From contig CM032233.1 in assembly GCA_019009955.1 (NCBI GenBank), positions 115,636,501 through 115,700,500 on the forward strand: a stretch of 64,000 nucleotides of DNA, read 5' to 3'. Source of the stretch: Riptortus pedestris (lineage: Eukaryota > Arthropoda > Insecta > Hemiptera > Alydidae). Of this stretch, positions 11,276 through 23,677 are shown one piece after another; within the stretch, counting starts at the first letter, position 1, and every line of letters begins with the position of its first letter. The notes under the pieces are model-generated. The model saw only the letters and a program-made list of their open reading frames with translations, was not told where the DNA came from and did no database searches. Both the position numbers and the translations under genes were made by a program.

Positions 11276-14200
11276 CCATACTCTCAGAGGCAAACATTCA
11301 GATACCCATTTATGTGCGGCAATCTGATGGTACATTATGATGAAGTAAAAGCACTAACCAGCACTCTATGCTAAATAAAGCATGTTTTGGAATAAAGCCT
11401 GATTGATTCAACCCTGTGACATCAAACTCTGTCCTCCAACACATCAGATACTATCATTGTTATCTTCTAGATGTTTTTGTATATAAAAACCTCCTAAAAC
11501 GTTAATTTTTTAGTTTTATATATAAAATTAGTCAGAGTTTTATTACAGTGGAAGTAAATTTAACCAATTTTGTACAGTCATATTTAATCTCATGGCCTCT
11601 ATAAGGCTGACTTATATAAAAGAAAATTAAAAAGTATTGATAATTTTTTTTTTATACATATATAACTTATTCCATCAGTCTATGCCTCTTGTACTGCTTT
11701 GATACAGAGGTATTTTCATCAGTTTCTAGATTAATCTTCATCATGTAGGTTTATGTAAATGAAGTATATTTTTTTAGTGCTTCAAAGTTAGCTTTGGAAT
11801 GAGTTCTAGGTAGAGTTTAAAATATTTTTGTAAAGATAAGCTGATATAAATAACAATTATGAGAGAAATGATGTCTTCATGAGTTTGCTTGCAATACATT
11901 AATGTTTTTTCTGGGTTATTTTGGCATATTTAAGTGTAACACTTGATAAATTTGGAAGTTTTCAATGGTTATATGAGGAGTGGCATTGAAGGTAAGTTCA
12001 ATTTTACAGTTTTCAGTCATTCATTATTGTCTTGGAACTCTGATATTATTTATATCTTCCCATGAGCTTTTCCTAGTCAGTTTTGTTTACAATAACTTTC
12101 CTTTGGTGTATCTCCTTAACCTTATGGCGTGGTTTGAAAGTTACTTGAACGGGCGCAGAGAGCTCACAGTTCTACTACAGTTTGGGCAAGAATTTCTTCA
12201 GCTTCTCTTCTGGACTGGAGATGTCTCATTTAAGAGATGAAATTCAACTTTCCTAACAAAACTTTGAGTGTTTAATAAAGTGTTTATTGTCATTGAATTA
12301 GAGCCCAAAAGAAGATCTTATCTAATATCTTGACAATGACTATAAAGCTGCAGGAATAAGCTTTGAAACTAAAATTGTCATTGGTATTACAAAAATCTCA
12401 CTGCTATAATCAATGAGTAAAATTATTCCTCAGATGGCACCAGTAATAAATAATAATTTTAATTACCTCTAAATCTGGCTCGTTTTGTAGTTATAATCAT
12501 AAATATCAAACATTTTGGAAGCTTAATAATAGCCAGAGACAACTTCGTCTGAAGAATGCAAACTTTTTGTGTATTGTCTTATATTTCATGGCTTTCCGCT
12601 GTTATATCTAGAATTCATATATACCAGACACCAACATAGGATATGACGCTGTTAACAGTTTAGGGTCCCTTATATAACAAATTGAAAGATCTTGTGGTAC
12701 CCAAGCAGTGATCCGAACCTTGTCTATCAGATCATCTTTATTAACATAAATTTTTTGGAAGGAAAAAGAATATTAGAGCTACTGCATTGGCTCAACATGC
12801 TTTTGAAAATATAATATTATGAAGTGTGAAATTTAGGAGAAATGAATAATATGAACTTTTGTTGGTATTAAATTAGGAATTATCTGTTCAGAAATTGGCC
12901 CTATGAAGTTAGACCCAAATGGAGACAGGATGTGTGACAAATGTAAGAGTAAAGTAAAAGTGCCAGAGTTATTGCATGAATTTTGGTAGCAAAGATAGTA
13001 GGTAAGATCTGCCCACAGGGATCTAACAAATGGGTGGTCTGGGCTGGGGCATTATTTAGTAAGGATAAAACCATTAGATGTAGATATGAGGATGTCGTTT
13101 AGCAAAAGTCCTGAAGTTATTTCAGCCCTGCATTAAAAACATGATGTAGGATGGATATTTATATATATCTAAAATCATACTGTAGTTATCAACAAAGCAA
13201 GTTTGATATGTTAAGATGAAGGAACAAGAAGTGGATACATTTGAAACTTTTCATTTCATACACCAGTGCAGGTTCATAATTATATGAAAATAAGAGCATG
13301 TTCCTCATTGGATTTCCTGTCCACTCCCATGAGCTTATTTTAAGGAGAGGAAGAAATCAATCTTTATTATATACTGCACAGTGTTTCGATTAAAATAAGC
13401 TAGCTGAACAAAATTCATGTTTAGAATTCTAAAATATTGTAATAGAATAATGTAAACAATTCTTCAAAACATGATAATCTAATATTTGATAATGTCTGAC
13501 ACACTCCAATGCGTGAGTAATAGGGTTCGAAGGTATGTATCCATTGCAATAAATCAGTTGTATTCCAGACATTATTTTAACCATGTAAAATTAAAGTTTT
13601 AATAATTTTATATAAATCAATTGTTGAATATGGATATTGGTCGTACTGGCGAGTGCTAATTCTCTCTGATTAAATAAATCTTCTGATAATCTAACTATAT
13701 TTAGAAAAAAAAACGTTCTTAATATGAACGGACATTTCCTCATTTTGAAACTTTCAAGTGATTGTAATTACTTGTACCCAGGCTAAATTTTCTATATTTA
13801 ATAGCTACACCATTCCTATTAATAATAAGACGTATTATAGCCAGCACACTCGAGCACAACATTTTTTGTTAGGGTACTTTCTTTCCAGAAGGGATTTTTT
13901 TTTTTAAGAATGGTTGAAGCTACCAAAGGGAGAAAGAATTTAATTTTGGAAACCTTACAGAGAATTCTGAAAGTAAAATCAAAATAAGGTTGGTTAAATA
14001 TTCCTCCAAAATTTCTGATTAATGGATTGTTGCGGGAAAATCAAAGCAGCGCTTTTTGGCAACTAATGAAAATTGGTTGGATCAAGACGCCAGATTCAAA
14101 GTTTAACGAGCTGTACTATGTCCTTCCATTTCATTTTAACATTGCACTAATGTAGGAAAGCCACAAAAAAATGTATAGTTGAGGACCTTGTTGAATCACA

Positions 14201-14719
14201 CATTATTACTGAGTTGGTGACTGCTTCAGAAATAGCACAAAAGGGAAAAGGAATATTGCTAAAGCCATTAGAAATATTAGTAAACTTCTGTCAAGTCTGC
14301 ACCAAAGTGAGGAAGGCTATCTGATACTGTTTTATTTTAATAATTTTGGATTATTTGTACTATTTATAGTCTTTTATACAACGTTTTCCTTTGTACTATT
14401 ACGTTTTTACTTGTACCCATATAATAATTGTATTTTTGTATTTATTTAGTATCTACCATGTAAATTATCTTCACATTAAATATAGGTACATTTTTAAAAA
14501 AAAAAATAATTGTACAACTTATTCTCCTGGCAATTCCCTTTGATTCCCTTTGAAATTACAATTAATTATTTTTTTTAATAATTAAATTACTTAATTGGTT
14601 GAAACAGATGTAAAAATACCGTAAAATAATTTTGCCTAGCTTGTGCTACTCAAAATACTGTGTGCTAGATGGAAGTATGAGACAAGAAATAAAGTATTTA
14701 ATGAAATAAATTATCGATA

Positions 14720-14774
<55 letters not shown>

Positions 14775-17020
14775 GTAACCTCTGTCTGTACATTGATTTT
14801 TTTCACGAATTTTCACGATAACTATTCGTTTCACATGTCATAGACACCATAACTGCACTTTGTTTCTTTCGTGTGTGTTTGTTTGTTTGTTTGTTACCTT
14901 TTCACGCATAAACGGCTGAACCGAATTTTATGAAACTTGGTATGTATATTACTACTAACCCAACTTAGACTTTAGGCTATATTAATATCCTCTGAGACGA
15001 ACAGAAGTGGGGGTTATAAGGGAAGCCTGAAATTAAAAATAGCGATATTTCGTTTCCTATTGGTTTTTCGGCAAATATGAACATAACAAAAGTTGTTTAT
15101 TTTGTTATTTAGAGTAACTTTTGTTATATACACTTTTTTTGTATACTGAATTATAAACGAGATATACGCTAAAACCTATAGCGGAAGTGAACAATTTTAT
15201 TTGGGACAAAAGACCCAACAGAAATAAATAACACTCAGTATGTATATTAGCACTAACGCTTTCATTATAATAAGCCATATCAACATTTCTAGGGACGGGC
15301 AGGAGTGGGGGTTGTAAGAGAGGCCTGAATTAAAAATAGCGGTATTTCGTTTTCTATTCATTTTTCGGCAAATACGAACATAAAAAAAGTTGTTTATTTT
15401 GTTATTTAGAGTAACTTTTGTGATATTCATTTTTGTCTTTTAACAATGTATAAACGAGATATACACTATAAACTAAAGCGGGAGTCAACTATTTTATTGG
15501 GCGCTAACGATTGAACCGAACTTAACAAAACTCGGTATGTCAATTAGCATTAATTCTTCCATGATTATAAGTTATATTAAAATGTTTAGGTTAGAACGTG
15601 GGGGATATAAGGGAGGCCTGAAATACAAATTCGCGACATTTCATTGTCTATTAGTTTTTCGGGGTTCCTTTGGACTTTCTGTACTACTTTACATATTTTA
15701 GGGAGAACACAAGAGAGCCTTAGCTCTCAAAAGGATCGTTTGCACTATCACCAACTCTCATCTTCCTTACAAAATCTCTACTTGATTGCCTGGAAGCCTA
15801 TACTCGTGCTAGGAGAGGGAGTATGCCCACCAATTCTACTCCTCTACTATAATGAGGTCCTTTATATACATATATGTCTGTTACCTCTCTAGTGGTCATA
15901 ATTTTTGTTTAACTCGGTAATAAAGCAATATTCCCCTTAAGGGAAATTGGCTAACAGCAAGATGAGCTTTCTCTTCTTACCCTTGAAGGAAAGATTCTGT
16001 GATTGATTTATAGTGGAGTCCATGACCTGGAACTTTAGACTGGGGCAAACAAAAACAAGCCACTTTTTAATGATGCGTCAATTGATGATTAAGCCTTACT
16101 GCTACGAGTGGAAGGAATTTGTCTTTCTTTGATTCAATTGTAATCTCACTATTCATTGGTTACAGTTGAATTTCGGAACATATTTATTAATAAGCACTAA
16201 TGTGATTGAGCCCTAGTATACAGAGTGGAGGGAGTTTTTCTGTTTGTTTGCAGTTCATTATTATTCACAGTTGTCATTTGATAGAGCTCAAATATATAAG
16301 AGAAATAAGGTTAAATAAGAGATTGCTTTAATAATGAAAGTCTCTTCTTGGTATCCACCTGTTGCTGTCAGTTGAGACAATAGACTACCAAATTTATTTC
16401 CAAGTCATCATATTCTGTTAAGATCAACATCAGATGACGTTTATGGTGGTAGAATACAGATACTGATGTTTACTAGTAAAATCCAGTTTCTTCATTAAAA
16501 AGAAAAGAAAGTTAGGCCCCACAATTTTGTTTTGGGCTGTTATTTCTATATCATGACTATCTCTAATGAAAGTGCTAAATATTTGTGAAAAAATTATATT
16601 TAATAGGTTATTCGAAATATTTTACATATTAGATAATAATTCCCCCAATCTTGTTTAAACAAAACAACACCTGTTTAGCTTTCTTTAGATTGAATCACAC
16701 CTAATTCCTTGCTTCTAGAGTATTCCAAAGGTCATAAAGATAAAAAATAAAAATAAAAAAAAAACCAATTAATCCTCGTTTTATTGGGGTTTAGACAATT
16801 TATTCTTCCTCATTCTGAATGTGAAAACACTCCCATTTACATGCACTATGACATGGGTCAAATAGTTTGGCTTTTATAGGTAATTTTAGTGAGGTTGATA
16901 AAGAGCTGATCATGTTCCTCTTAAAGAAGAAAAGTATTTTAGGAGTACAATTTAAGGACTATTTGAAGATGGCCCTTAAAGGCTGAAAGGTTATAATGAA
17001 CTAAATAAAAATTAACTTGG
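11276..17020. other. AT-rich DNA, repeats but no supported gene
   Basis: Contains the Helitron-like copy (14765-15660), an isolated A-family scrap at 15930-15955 and decayed transposon-like sequence around 13.9-14.3 kb. No exon with convincing splice sites and conserved protein was found. 8721-10185 is likewise empty. Confidence 0.45.
14765..15660 (+). repeat. Helitron-like repeat, 3'-truncated copy
   Basis: Begins in a TA array with AAAATTGTAACCTCTGTCTG and contains diverged internal modules marked by GGCTGAACCGAATTTTATGA / ..GAACCGAACTTAACAAAACT and GGAGTGGGGGTTATAAGGG. It stops abruptly near 15660 (TTTTTCGG) without the hairpin terminus seen in the copies at 31.5 and 42 kb. Confidence 0.7.
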
Positions 17021-17279
17021 GGTGGAGAACTGTATACTTGGTTATTTCTTATATGATTGCCAGAAGTTTTCTTGCACAGAATTCAATAAGTTTACACTGA
17101 AGAAAATAGGCTATTTAAATTTCAGCAAAATTATACATAATGAAAGTCAAAACCAATTGAAGGCAGCTAGGTACAATATGATCACATGTAATATATCATT
17201 AGTGATGGCAAATTTTATGGATACTTCAAAACTATCATCAATGTATGATTCACCAACACAGGAGTACCCTCCCCTAATG

Positions 17280-17450
17280 TTACCATAAAAAGCAACATGG
17301 ATAAGCCTGGGTGTACATGGCAGAACCAAATAGATCATATTTTGTTGAGTACCAAACACTTTCTTACATATCTGATACCCAAAACTACCCATAAGCTCAT
17401 TGTGTGTCAGACCATTACATGCAGCTGCAGGCACTGCGAAAGAGAATAAA
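17280..17450 (+). pseudogene. probable LINE endonuclease remnant
   Basis: The + strand reads TWQNQIDHILLSTKHF and, after a shift, VSDHYMQLQALRKRIN. This resembles the NQIDHILI...SDHYLV..K.R block at the end of the apurinic-type endonuclease of non-LTR retrotransposons. About 400 bases further on, 17810-17960 has weak resemblance to the LGHFKRM..RLP ORF2 tail. Both are short and interrupted. Confidence 0.4.
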
Positions 17451-17534
17451 TTACATAGAGCTTTTCCATTTTGGAATGATAGACTTTCTGATAGATCTGT
17501 AAAGAAAGTTTACATGTCGACTCCTATATTGTGT

Positions 17535-17625
17535 GATGCAATAGTGTAGTGGTTAACTCTGGATTAGTGTACTTGAAATGCCAGGTTCAAACCCAGGTAT
17601 TGCACACTCAATTTTATTGAGAGAT
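17535..17625 (+). repeat. tRNA-like sequence, probable SINE head
   Basis: GCAATAGTGTAGTGGTTAAC (A-box-like) and GCCAGGTTCAAACCCAGGT (B-box-like) lie at tRNA spacing, closed by GATGCAAT and ATTGCAC stems. It is followed by non-tRNA sequence, so it is more likely a SINE or tRNA pseudogene than a functional tRNA; a confident anticodon was not identified. Confidence 0.45.
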
Positions 17626-18197
17626 TGTCAGGCTTTGAGGTCAGCCTCTATCCACTCCCCTGGTGTCAACTCAGTATCATGGGGCAATTGAGTAGCACCT
17701 TATATAAAAAAGTTTGGGCTTTGATGCTACCACAATACATCAGGGAATGCTTAGCCAATGCTTTTAGATTCCAATATCAGTGCTAGAAATGGAACCATGA
17801 AGGCTTAAGCAAGTTTTCAAGAATGGTAGATTGCACTAGTTGGGACATTTCAAGAACATTCTGCCAAGAAAAATTGTGTTAATGTTATACCGAGTAGAAG
17901 AAGATGAAGAAACCAATGTAGGTAGAGGTGGCTAAGAGAGGACTTGTGGAAGCTCTACAACCTACTAACCCCAGTAAATGGTCAAGATGGTAGCTGTGGC
18001 TGAGATCTGGCTACTAGGACTGTACCGCCTAGTAGTAAGTAAAGCAAGGAGCTTTTTTCAATATTTATTGTTCCTTACATCTTCAACATTTATTGGATCC
18101 CGTATTATGCATGTTTTATTTGCTTAATATTACCTTAAAAATTTGTCTTTTGATTTATAAAAATAATAATAATTAATAAAATAATTTTATTTTTCAG

Positions 18198-18305
18198 GAC
18201 AATTGCCCACACATTCCTAACTCTGGTCAGGAAGATGCAGATGGTGACCAGATTGGCGATGTTTGTGATGAAGATGCTGACAATGATGGAGTACTGAATA
18301 CACCA
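18198..18305 (+). CDS. Tsp: thrombospondin, first exon in window (type 3 repeat start)
   Basis: This exon opens the thrombospondin 3' region. Thrombospondins are secreted, oligomeric, calcium-binding matrix glycoproteins that bind cells and other matrix proteins. The exon follows an acceptor at 18196-18197 and stops before a GTAAGT donor at 18306; it is 108 nt, phase 0 at both ends. It reads [18 protein letters not shown] and then [13 protein letters not shown], closely matching the start of the vertebrate type 3 repeats (PNSGQED is a family hallmark). Summing all ten exons gives 1461 nt, i.e. 486 residues plus stop, with every intron phase matching. The exon that should precede it (last EGF module plus the first D-L-D-G repeat) was not found in 1-18197. 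Insects usually have a single pentameric-type thrombospondin; whether this one has the coiled coil cannot be seen here. Confidence 0.93.
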
Positions 18306-20000
18306 GTAAGTTAATTCTACTTTTTTTTTTTTTTAACCATGAATTTGTTTATTTTGTCCTAGTACATTATGGTTGAACAGCATTTATCAGTTTCAATTAC
18401 TTAAGCTAGACATGGGGTATTTAGTAATATAATTGCTTAGTTAGTTTAGTAATCTTGTACATAGATTTAATTGATATGGAAAAATCTGTTAAAACTCAAA
18501 GAAAATAAGAGGCAAAGTAGTTTATTTACAGAGTAATGGTTACATTAGAAGGTTCAAGTTTGATTTTAAATGTATGGTAGATTCCCTTTGGTTGCTGATG
18601 ACCAGGTTTAGTTTCATGGATCTAGAAGAACAAGAGCTAAATCAGGGGATAAAAGGCTTATTTTTTATTTTCATCTGGACAATGGCTAAGTCATTAAAAT
18701 GAGCCCCGATAGCATATAGAATATACTAGCATAGTAGGAAGGGTAAAAATATTATTTAATTGTTACTCCTGACCTCAAGGTCACTAAAACTGTCAGTATG
18801 TAAAGAGATCAGCCATCTTAGAAGTAGGCTTATTTGTCTTTGGTGTCCTTAGGGGAAAAAATGGATAGCAGTTATGTTATAGCAGTTGTTACAAATTTCC
18901 TCAAGCAGAGTATTGCTGGCGAGGGATTCACCAAGTAGCTTGGCTGGCGAATCGGTCATCATCTTTCTGGTAATCAGCATCCTGACAGAATGGGTTTTCT
19001 ATAACCAGTGTTCCTTATGGAGAAGCAGCTTTGTCCTCAACAGAGAAATGTCCAGCATTTTTGCTATGTGCCAAACTAAAATTTCTGGAATAGAGATAGG
19101 AAATCAGCTGTGATGAAAATTCTGGGAGATAGTAAACACAAATGTGACATCGAAGAGAATAGCTTGGATTTTACGCTTTCGAAATGGAAGACAAATTGAG
19201 ACTGCATGCAGGAATTAAATAAATATAGCAATTCTAAAAATTTGGACTCCTGTCTTGCCAAAGGAGTTTGCGAGGCAGGTGCCCAAAAGAAATTCTGTTG
19301 TTGGACTGGTGCTCTCTCAATAGAGAGCTGGGGGAGGCTATTTTCCTAGTGTTCTGTGCAAGGTTGTTCAATATTTATCTTTAAAGAGTAACATCTAAAG
19401 AGTACCAAGCCGATTGTGGTGATATCTGCAAATGTCTATAATTGAACAAAATTAATTGTCACAGTTGAACAGGAGTTGGTACTGCCTGGGAGTGTAACTG
19501 GCTATGATGAGTTGTATGCTAGTGTTGATTAAGGATTTCAATGAATAATATGTGGTGGCAACATCTACAGTGTGTTTACCCTTGCAAATTAGATGCATTA
19601 TACATTTTCTAACCAGGGACATTGTTATGAACAAAACATTTTTGTATTTCAAACCACAAGGGCCTTCTGTAGTAGTATTGTCTTAAAAGCAATGCTGGGA
19701 ATTGATTTAAAACTCGTCCCATATTTAGGTAAGATATGTTATTCTATGAAAGATCTTAGATGATTCCTTGACATTGTTGAAAGACATTTTATTTGTTTCC
19801 TAGGCACTTGAGAAGTTTATGACATTTTTTTGTTTTAATACAGCAGGAGTTATTGAGCTAGCTGGAGGTCAAAAGAAATGTGTAATGTTACACCAGGAGG
19901 AGAGGAAAAATGAACATAAAACAAATATCTAAGAAATATAAAATTATATTTAACCTATGAAATGTCTTCGTTAATTAAATGGCATGTTTTTCTTTTAAAG

Positions 20001-20169
20001 GATAATTGTCCTTTAGTTGCTAACCCAGATCAATTGGATACTGATCATGATGGTGCTGATAGGCAAGGTGATGCTTGTGATAATTGTCCAACTGTGCCAA
20101 ATATGGATCAAGATGATGTTGACAAAGATGGATTGGGAGATGCTTGTGATCCAGATATGGATAACGATG
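20001..20169 (+). CDS. Tsp: thrombospondin exon, type 3 calcium-binding repeats
   Basis: Exon of 169 nt entered in phase 0 after an AG at 19999-20000 and left in phase 1 at a GTAAGT donor (20170). It encodes two DNCP-type units ([11 protein letters not shown] and [11 protein letters not shown]) with the acidic D-x-D-x-D-G calcium ligands and the paired cysteines (GDACDNCP) of type 3 repeats. The first unit contains an unusual stretch, [15 protein letters not shown], in which an extra residue sits inside the usual D-x-D-x-D-G-x-G-D-x-C spacing. Aligns with the repeat pair that follows the PNSGQED repeat in vertebrate thrombospondin-1. Confidence 0.93.
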
Positions 20170-20867
20170 GTAAGTTCTAATGTTTTTCAGTTATTTTCAA
20201 AGGGTTGTATTAAAAAGAAACTTAACTTTAAGTTTTCTATATAATTCTCATTTTCTCATTACTTATTTATTTATCTGTTGTCAACAAGCTGAATATTTGT
20301 ATTGATAATTTAACATTATTAAGAATATACCAGTAAAAATTCTATAAATAATGTATGAGCTCATTATTCATTTTATAAATTAAAAAACTTCATATCTCTT
20401 GTATAAAATAAACAATTAAGTTTTGCTACTTAGGAATAATTCCAAGGCCTGAAATTTTTTGTTGAAAACTTCCCATTTTCACTCATTCTGAAATTTGCAA
20501 TTAAATAAACTTCATGCTCATCCATAATAATGGCATTGATCTCCAACAATTTACAAGTTGACAGAAATGCCTAATTGTGTCATAAAAATTTCAACTTTGT
20601 ATTTGACTCTGAACCAAGTTATGAATTTTGAAAATTTGAGGAAAATGCTAACCTTGTACTCGTATTTCATTCTGTACCATATGTGTGATGTTTTCTGCAA
20701 AACATTTCAAGCACAGTTCCTTTACCCAGACATAATTTTACTGTACGATCGGAAAGTAATTTAAACCAACATTTCATTGTATCTTGTCAATGTTGAGACA
20801 TTGACAACAAATGTCAAAATTTATTAGATTAAATGACGGAAAGATTAGCATTTTTCCGTAATATTCA

Positions 20868-21412
20868 AAAATTCGACTTCAAAAACTTGGTTCAGAGACA
20901 AATATCAAAGTTAAAATTATTACTCCACTTGCTATCTATGCTATCATATAGTACTACATGATCTGTAAAAATCTTGATTTTATATTCAGTCCCATCAGAG
21001 ATATACAACTTCAAACTTTACGAAAATTGAGAAATCCAAATTTTAAAAATACATAAAATTTTTTATGAATTTTTAAAATTTGGTTCGGAATTATTTATGG
21101 TTATGCTTATTTATTGTATTTTTCAATCAGATAAGTACCCTATTTCAACACCACTGTAAATTCCCAAACTTAGACGATTTAACATATTTGATACTAATTA
21201 CATTATATATAATTTACGGTGAAGATGCACATTTCCAAAAATTCATAACTTGGTTCAGAGCCAAACATCAAAGTTAAAATTTTTACTCCACTTTACTATT
21301 ATACAGGAATGTGTAAAAATCTTGATTTTATATTCAATCCCATCAGAGATATACAAACTCAAACTTTACAAAAATTTAAAAATTCCAAATTTTAAAAATT
21401 CATAAAAAAAAA
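20868..21412 (+). repeat. diverged direct repeat in thrombospondin intron
   Basis: Segments 20868-21058 and 21236-21412 share ACTTGGTTCAGAG.CAAA.A, TCAAAGTTAAAAT, AAAAATCTTGATTTTATATT and CCCATCAGAGATATACAA in the same order. A related CTCTGAACCAAGTTATGA piece occurs inverted near 20600. This looks like an older repeat of unknown class. Confidence 0.75.
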
Positions 21413-22383
21413 AAAAAATAATAATAAAAAAAATGAAACAATTCTCAATGTTACTACTCTATAACATGTGAGTACTTGTTGATTTTTTACTACAAAATAA
21501 AAATGATCTCTGGTAAATCACTCCTTCATATTTATTTAATTTCTAAAAAGTGGAATTTCTCAATTTTCAACCCTTAAATTTGGAGGCTATTTTGACTAGT
21601 AAACTTTGCATTTATGCCATCACAGTTAAGAGACAATATTGCAGATGAGAAAGTTCTAAAAACAATGATACCAATTCCAATGTTTTAGAATGATTCAATC
21701 CAAGATAATCAATTTAATGCTATCGTTTTCAATGGAAAAGCCACTGCGTTTTTATAATCAAAAATGGCCGCCACACATAATGTAAGATAAAAAGATTTAA
21801 AAATCTGTTTTGAACTTCCTATTTGTTTAGGAAAAACATATATAAAAGAAAATATTAAAATGGTTGAGCTACCTACCTTGGATCACTTCATATGGGTTGT
21901 CCCTATATCTATTTGTGTATTTTGCAAGAAATTCCAGACATTAAAAACATGTCACTAATATTAAGTACTCATGTTACACTTTATTTCTATATGTTTTTTT
22001 TTTCTTTTTTTTGCTATCCTTTTAGTATAAAAAAGCCAGCATAGTACATGGAACATGATTTATCTTGAGATCTATGCTGAATGACTGTCCGAGGGTGGAG
22101 AGCAGTACCAGTCTAGTAATGAAGTTTAAGAAAACACATTTTGATCACTGGTCAATTATTTCATGTTTCGCCCTTTGGCAAAAGAAATACTCAAAAAATG
22201 CACGACTGTTTTGAGGACCATTAGAAAAAAAGAATAAAGAGATTCCCCTCAATTTGTTGAGGGATAGAAAAAAACAAACAACAAATTTCATTTTTTTTTT
22301 TTTATCACTTCATATGGATTGACCCTATAACTGGCAATATTAATATATTGAATAATGGGTTCGACTAACACATTTTATTTTAG

Positions 22384-22561
22384 GAATTCCTAATCATCAT
22401 GATAATTGTCCCCGAAGAGCCAATTCTGATCAGAGAGACCAAGATGGTGATGGCTTAGGTGATGTTTGTGATAACTGCCCACACACAGCTAACCCTAATC
22501 AAGCAGATTCAGATTTAGACAATATAGGGGATGCTTGTGACAGTGATATTGATCGAGACAG
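22384..22561 (+). CDS. Tsp: thrombospondin exon, type 3 calcium-binding repeats
   Basis: Exon of 178 nt, acceptor AG at 22382-22383, donor GT at 22562. It begins by completing the glycine codon of the preceding NDG and reads [17 protein letters not shown], then [19 protein letters not shown], then [14 protein letters not shown]. These are two further calcium-binding repeats with conserved cysteine pairs. It leaves in phase 2; the next exon supplies the last base of the arginine codon. The intron before it is about 2.2 kb and contains a diverged direct repeat (20.87 and 21.24 kb). Confidence 0.93.
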
Positions 22562-22650
22562 GTAACTTCATGTTTTGTTATTTTAAGGTTTTACTATTAG
22601 GAAAGATTGAAGACTAGTAGGCTAAATGCAGGGAAATTTTATTGGTTCCT

Positions 22651-22774
22651 TTTACCAGATTTCCCTTGAGGGAAATCAGCTATTGAGGTCGTACTCATGA
22701 CGCTATTTTCGAAATTTTTCTTCAAATATCCATCGATCCTATCTAGGAGATGACGAAAATGAGGTCCGTTCAAA

Positions 22775-22851
<77 letters not shown>

Positions 22852-23145
22852 GTTACCGCTATAGTGGTCACAATTATTGTCTAATCGTTACCAAACTTGA
22901 TATTTAGTCGATTTATGTAAAAAGAAAGATCGAGTCCATTAATGGCTGAAATCGGACGAGGGAGAGGGGGGGTTTAGAGGGGAGGAATTTCGAAAATTTG
23001 AAATATCTGTGTTACTATTGTATTTATTCACTTAATATTCATGGTTGTGTTGTGTTACCAGTATGTAGATTTATCTATTGTTAAACTTCAAGAGGGCAAT
23101 CTGGTTAGTTTATGCAGTCCCTGTGTGATGGACTTTTTTAATTAT
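22651..23145 (+). repeat. A arm, TA array and truncated B-family unit
   Basis: A-family arm at 22651-22777, TA array at 22778-22849, then a shortened B-family unit starting CTGTTACCGCTATAGTGGTC and ending CAGTCCCTGTGTGATGGACT. This shows the A-TA-B order of the composite element. It lies in a thrombospondin intron. Confidence 0.8.
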
Positions 23146-23501
23146 CTTTCTGGGAGATGCTGTAGGTATAATTAACAAGGATTGATATATAATATTATCA
23201 TTTCAGTTCTGTTGGCATCACAATTCCCAAAGAAATTGCCATCTTTCCAATTTTTTTCATACTGAATCTGAACTAATGTGTATAGGGTAATTATTCAGAT
23301 ATTTGCTACACAATTTTAGTACTCATTTAATATTTAATTACTTTTCCATATAAATTATTGAGCCACAACAAAACTTGTATAATATAATGTATGTCGCTTA
23401 TTATTATATTCATTGTTTTTAATTTTTACTTTTAAATCTACTATTACTATACCTATTTTTATTAATTTATTCAACAACTTAAATTATTATTTAAAAATTA
23501 G

Positions 23502-23677
23502 AGATGGAGTCCAAGATCTTGCTGATAACTGTCCAAAAATAGCAAACAGTGATCAACTGGACACAGATGGTGATGGTCGTGGTGATGAATGTGACCCTGA
23601 TGCTGATGATGATGGTGTGCCAAATAACCAAGATAACTGCAAACTTGTTTATAATCCTGACCAGGAAGATCGTGACC
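23502..23677 (+). CDS. Tsp: thrombospondin exon, type 3 repeats with an RGD
   Basis: Exon of 176 nt, acceptor AG at 23500-23501, donor GTAAGC at 23678. It encodes [18 protein letters not shown], then [19 protein letters not shown], then [15 protein letters not shown]. The GDGRGDEC segment carries an RGD tripeptide, the classic integrin-recognition sequence, within a calcium-binding loop. By order of repeats it lies one repeat before the position where vertebrate thrombospondin-1 has its RGD. The exon ends in phase 1 inside a repeat, and the next exon completes it. Confidence 0.93.

Noticed and set aside
12120..12240. AWFESYLNGRRE reminiscent of LINE reverse transcriptase
   Set aside because: The motif is short and the expected following GVPQGS block is absent, so it was not called a feature.
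12888..12945. Peptide KLDPNGDRMCDKC followed by a GTAAGA donor, resembling a thrombospondin type 3 loop
   Set aside because: It lacks the G-D before the cysteine and the DNCP context, and its phase (1) does not fit the phase-0 exon at 18198; probably chance.
17535..17625. Functional tRNA gene
   Set aside because: A and B boxes are tRNA-like but imperfect and no reliable anticodon arm was found; SINE head preferred.
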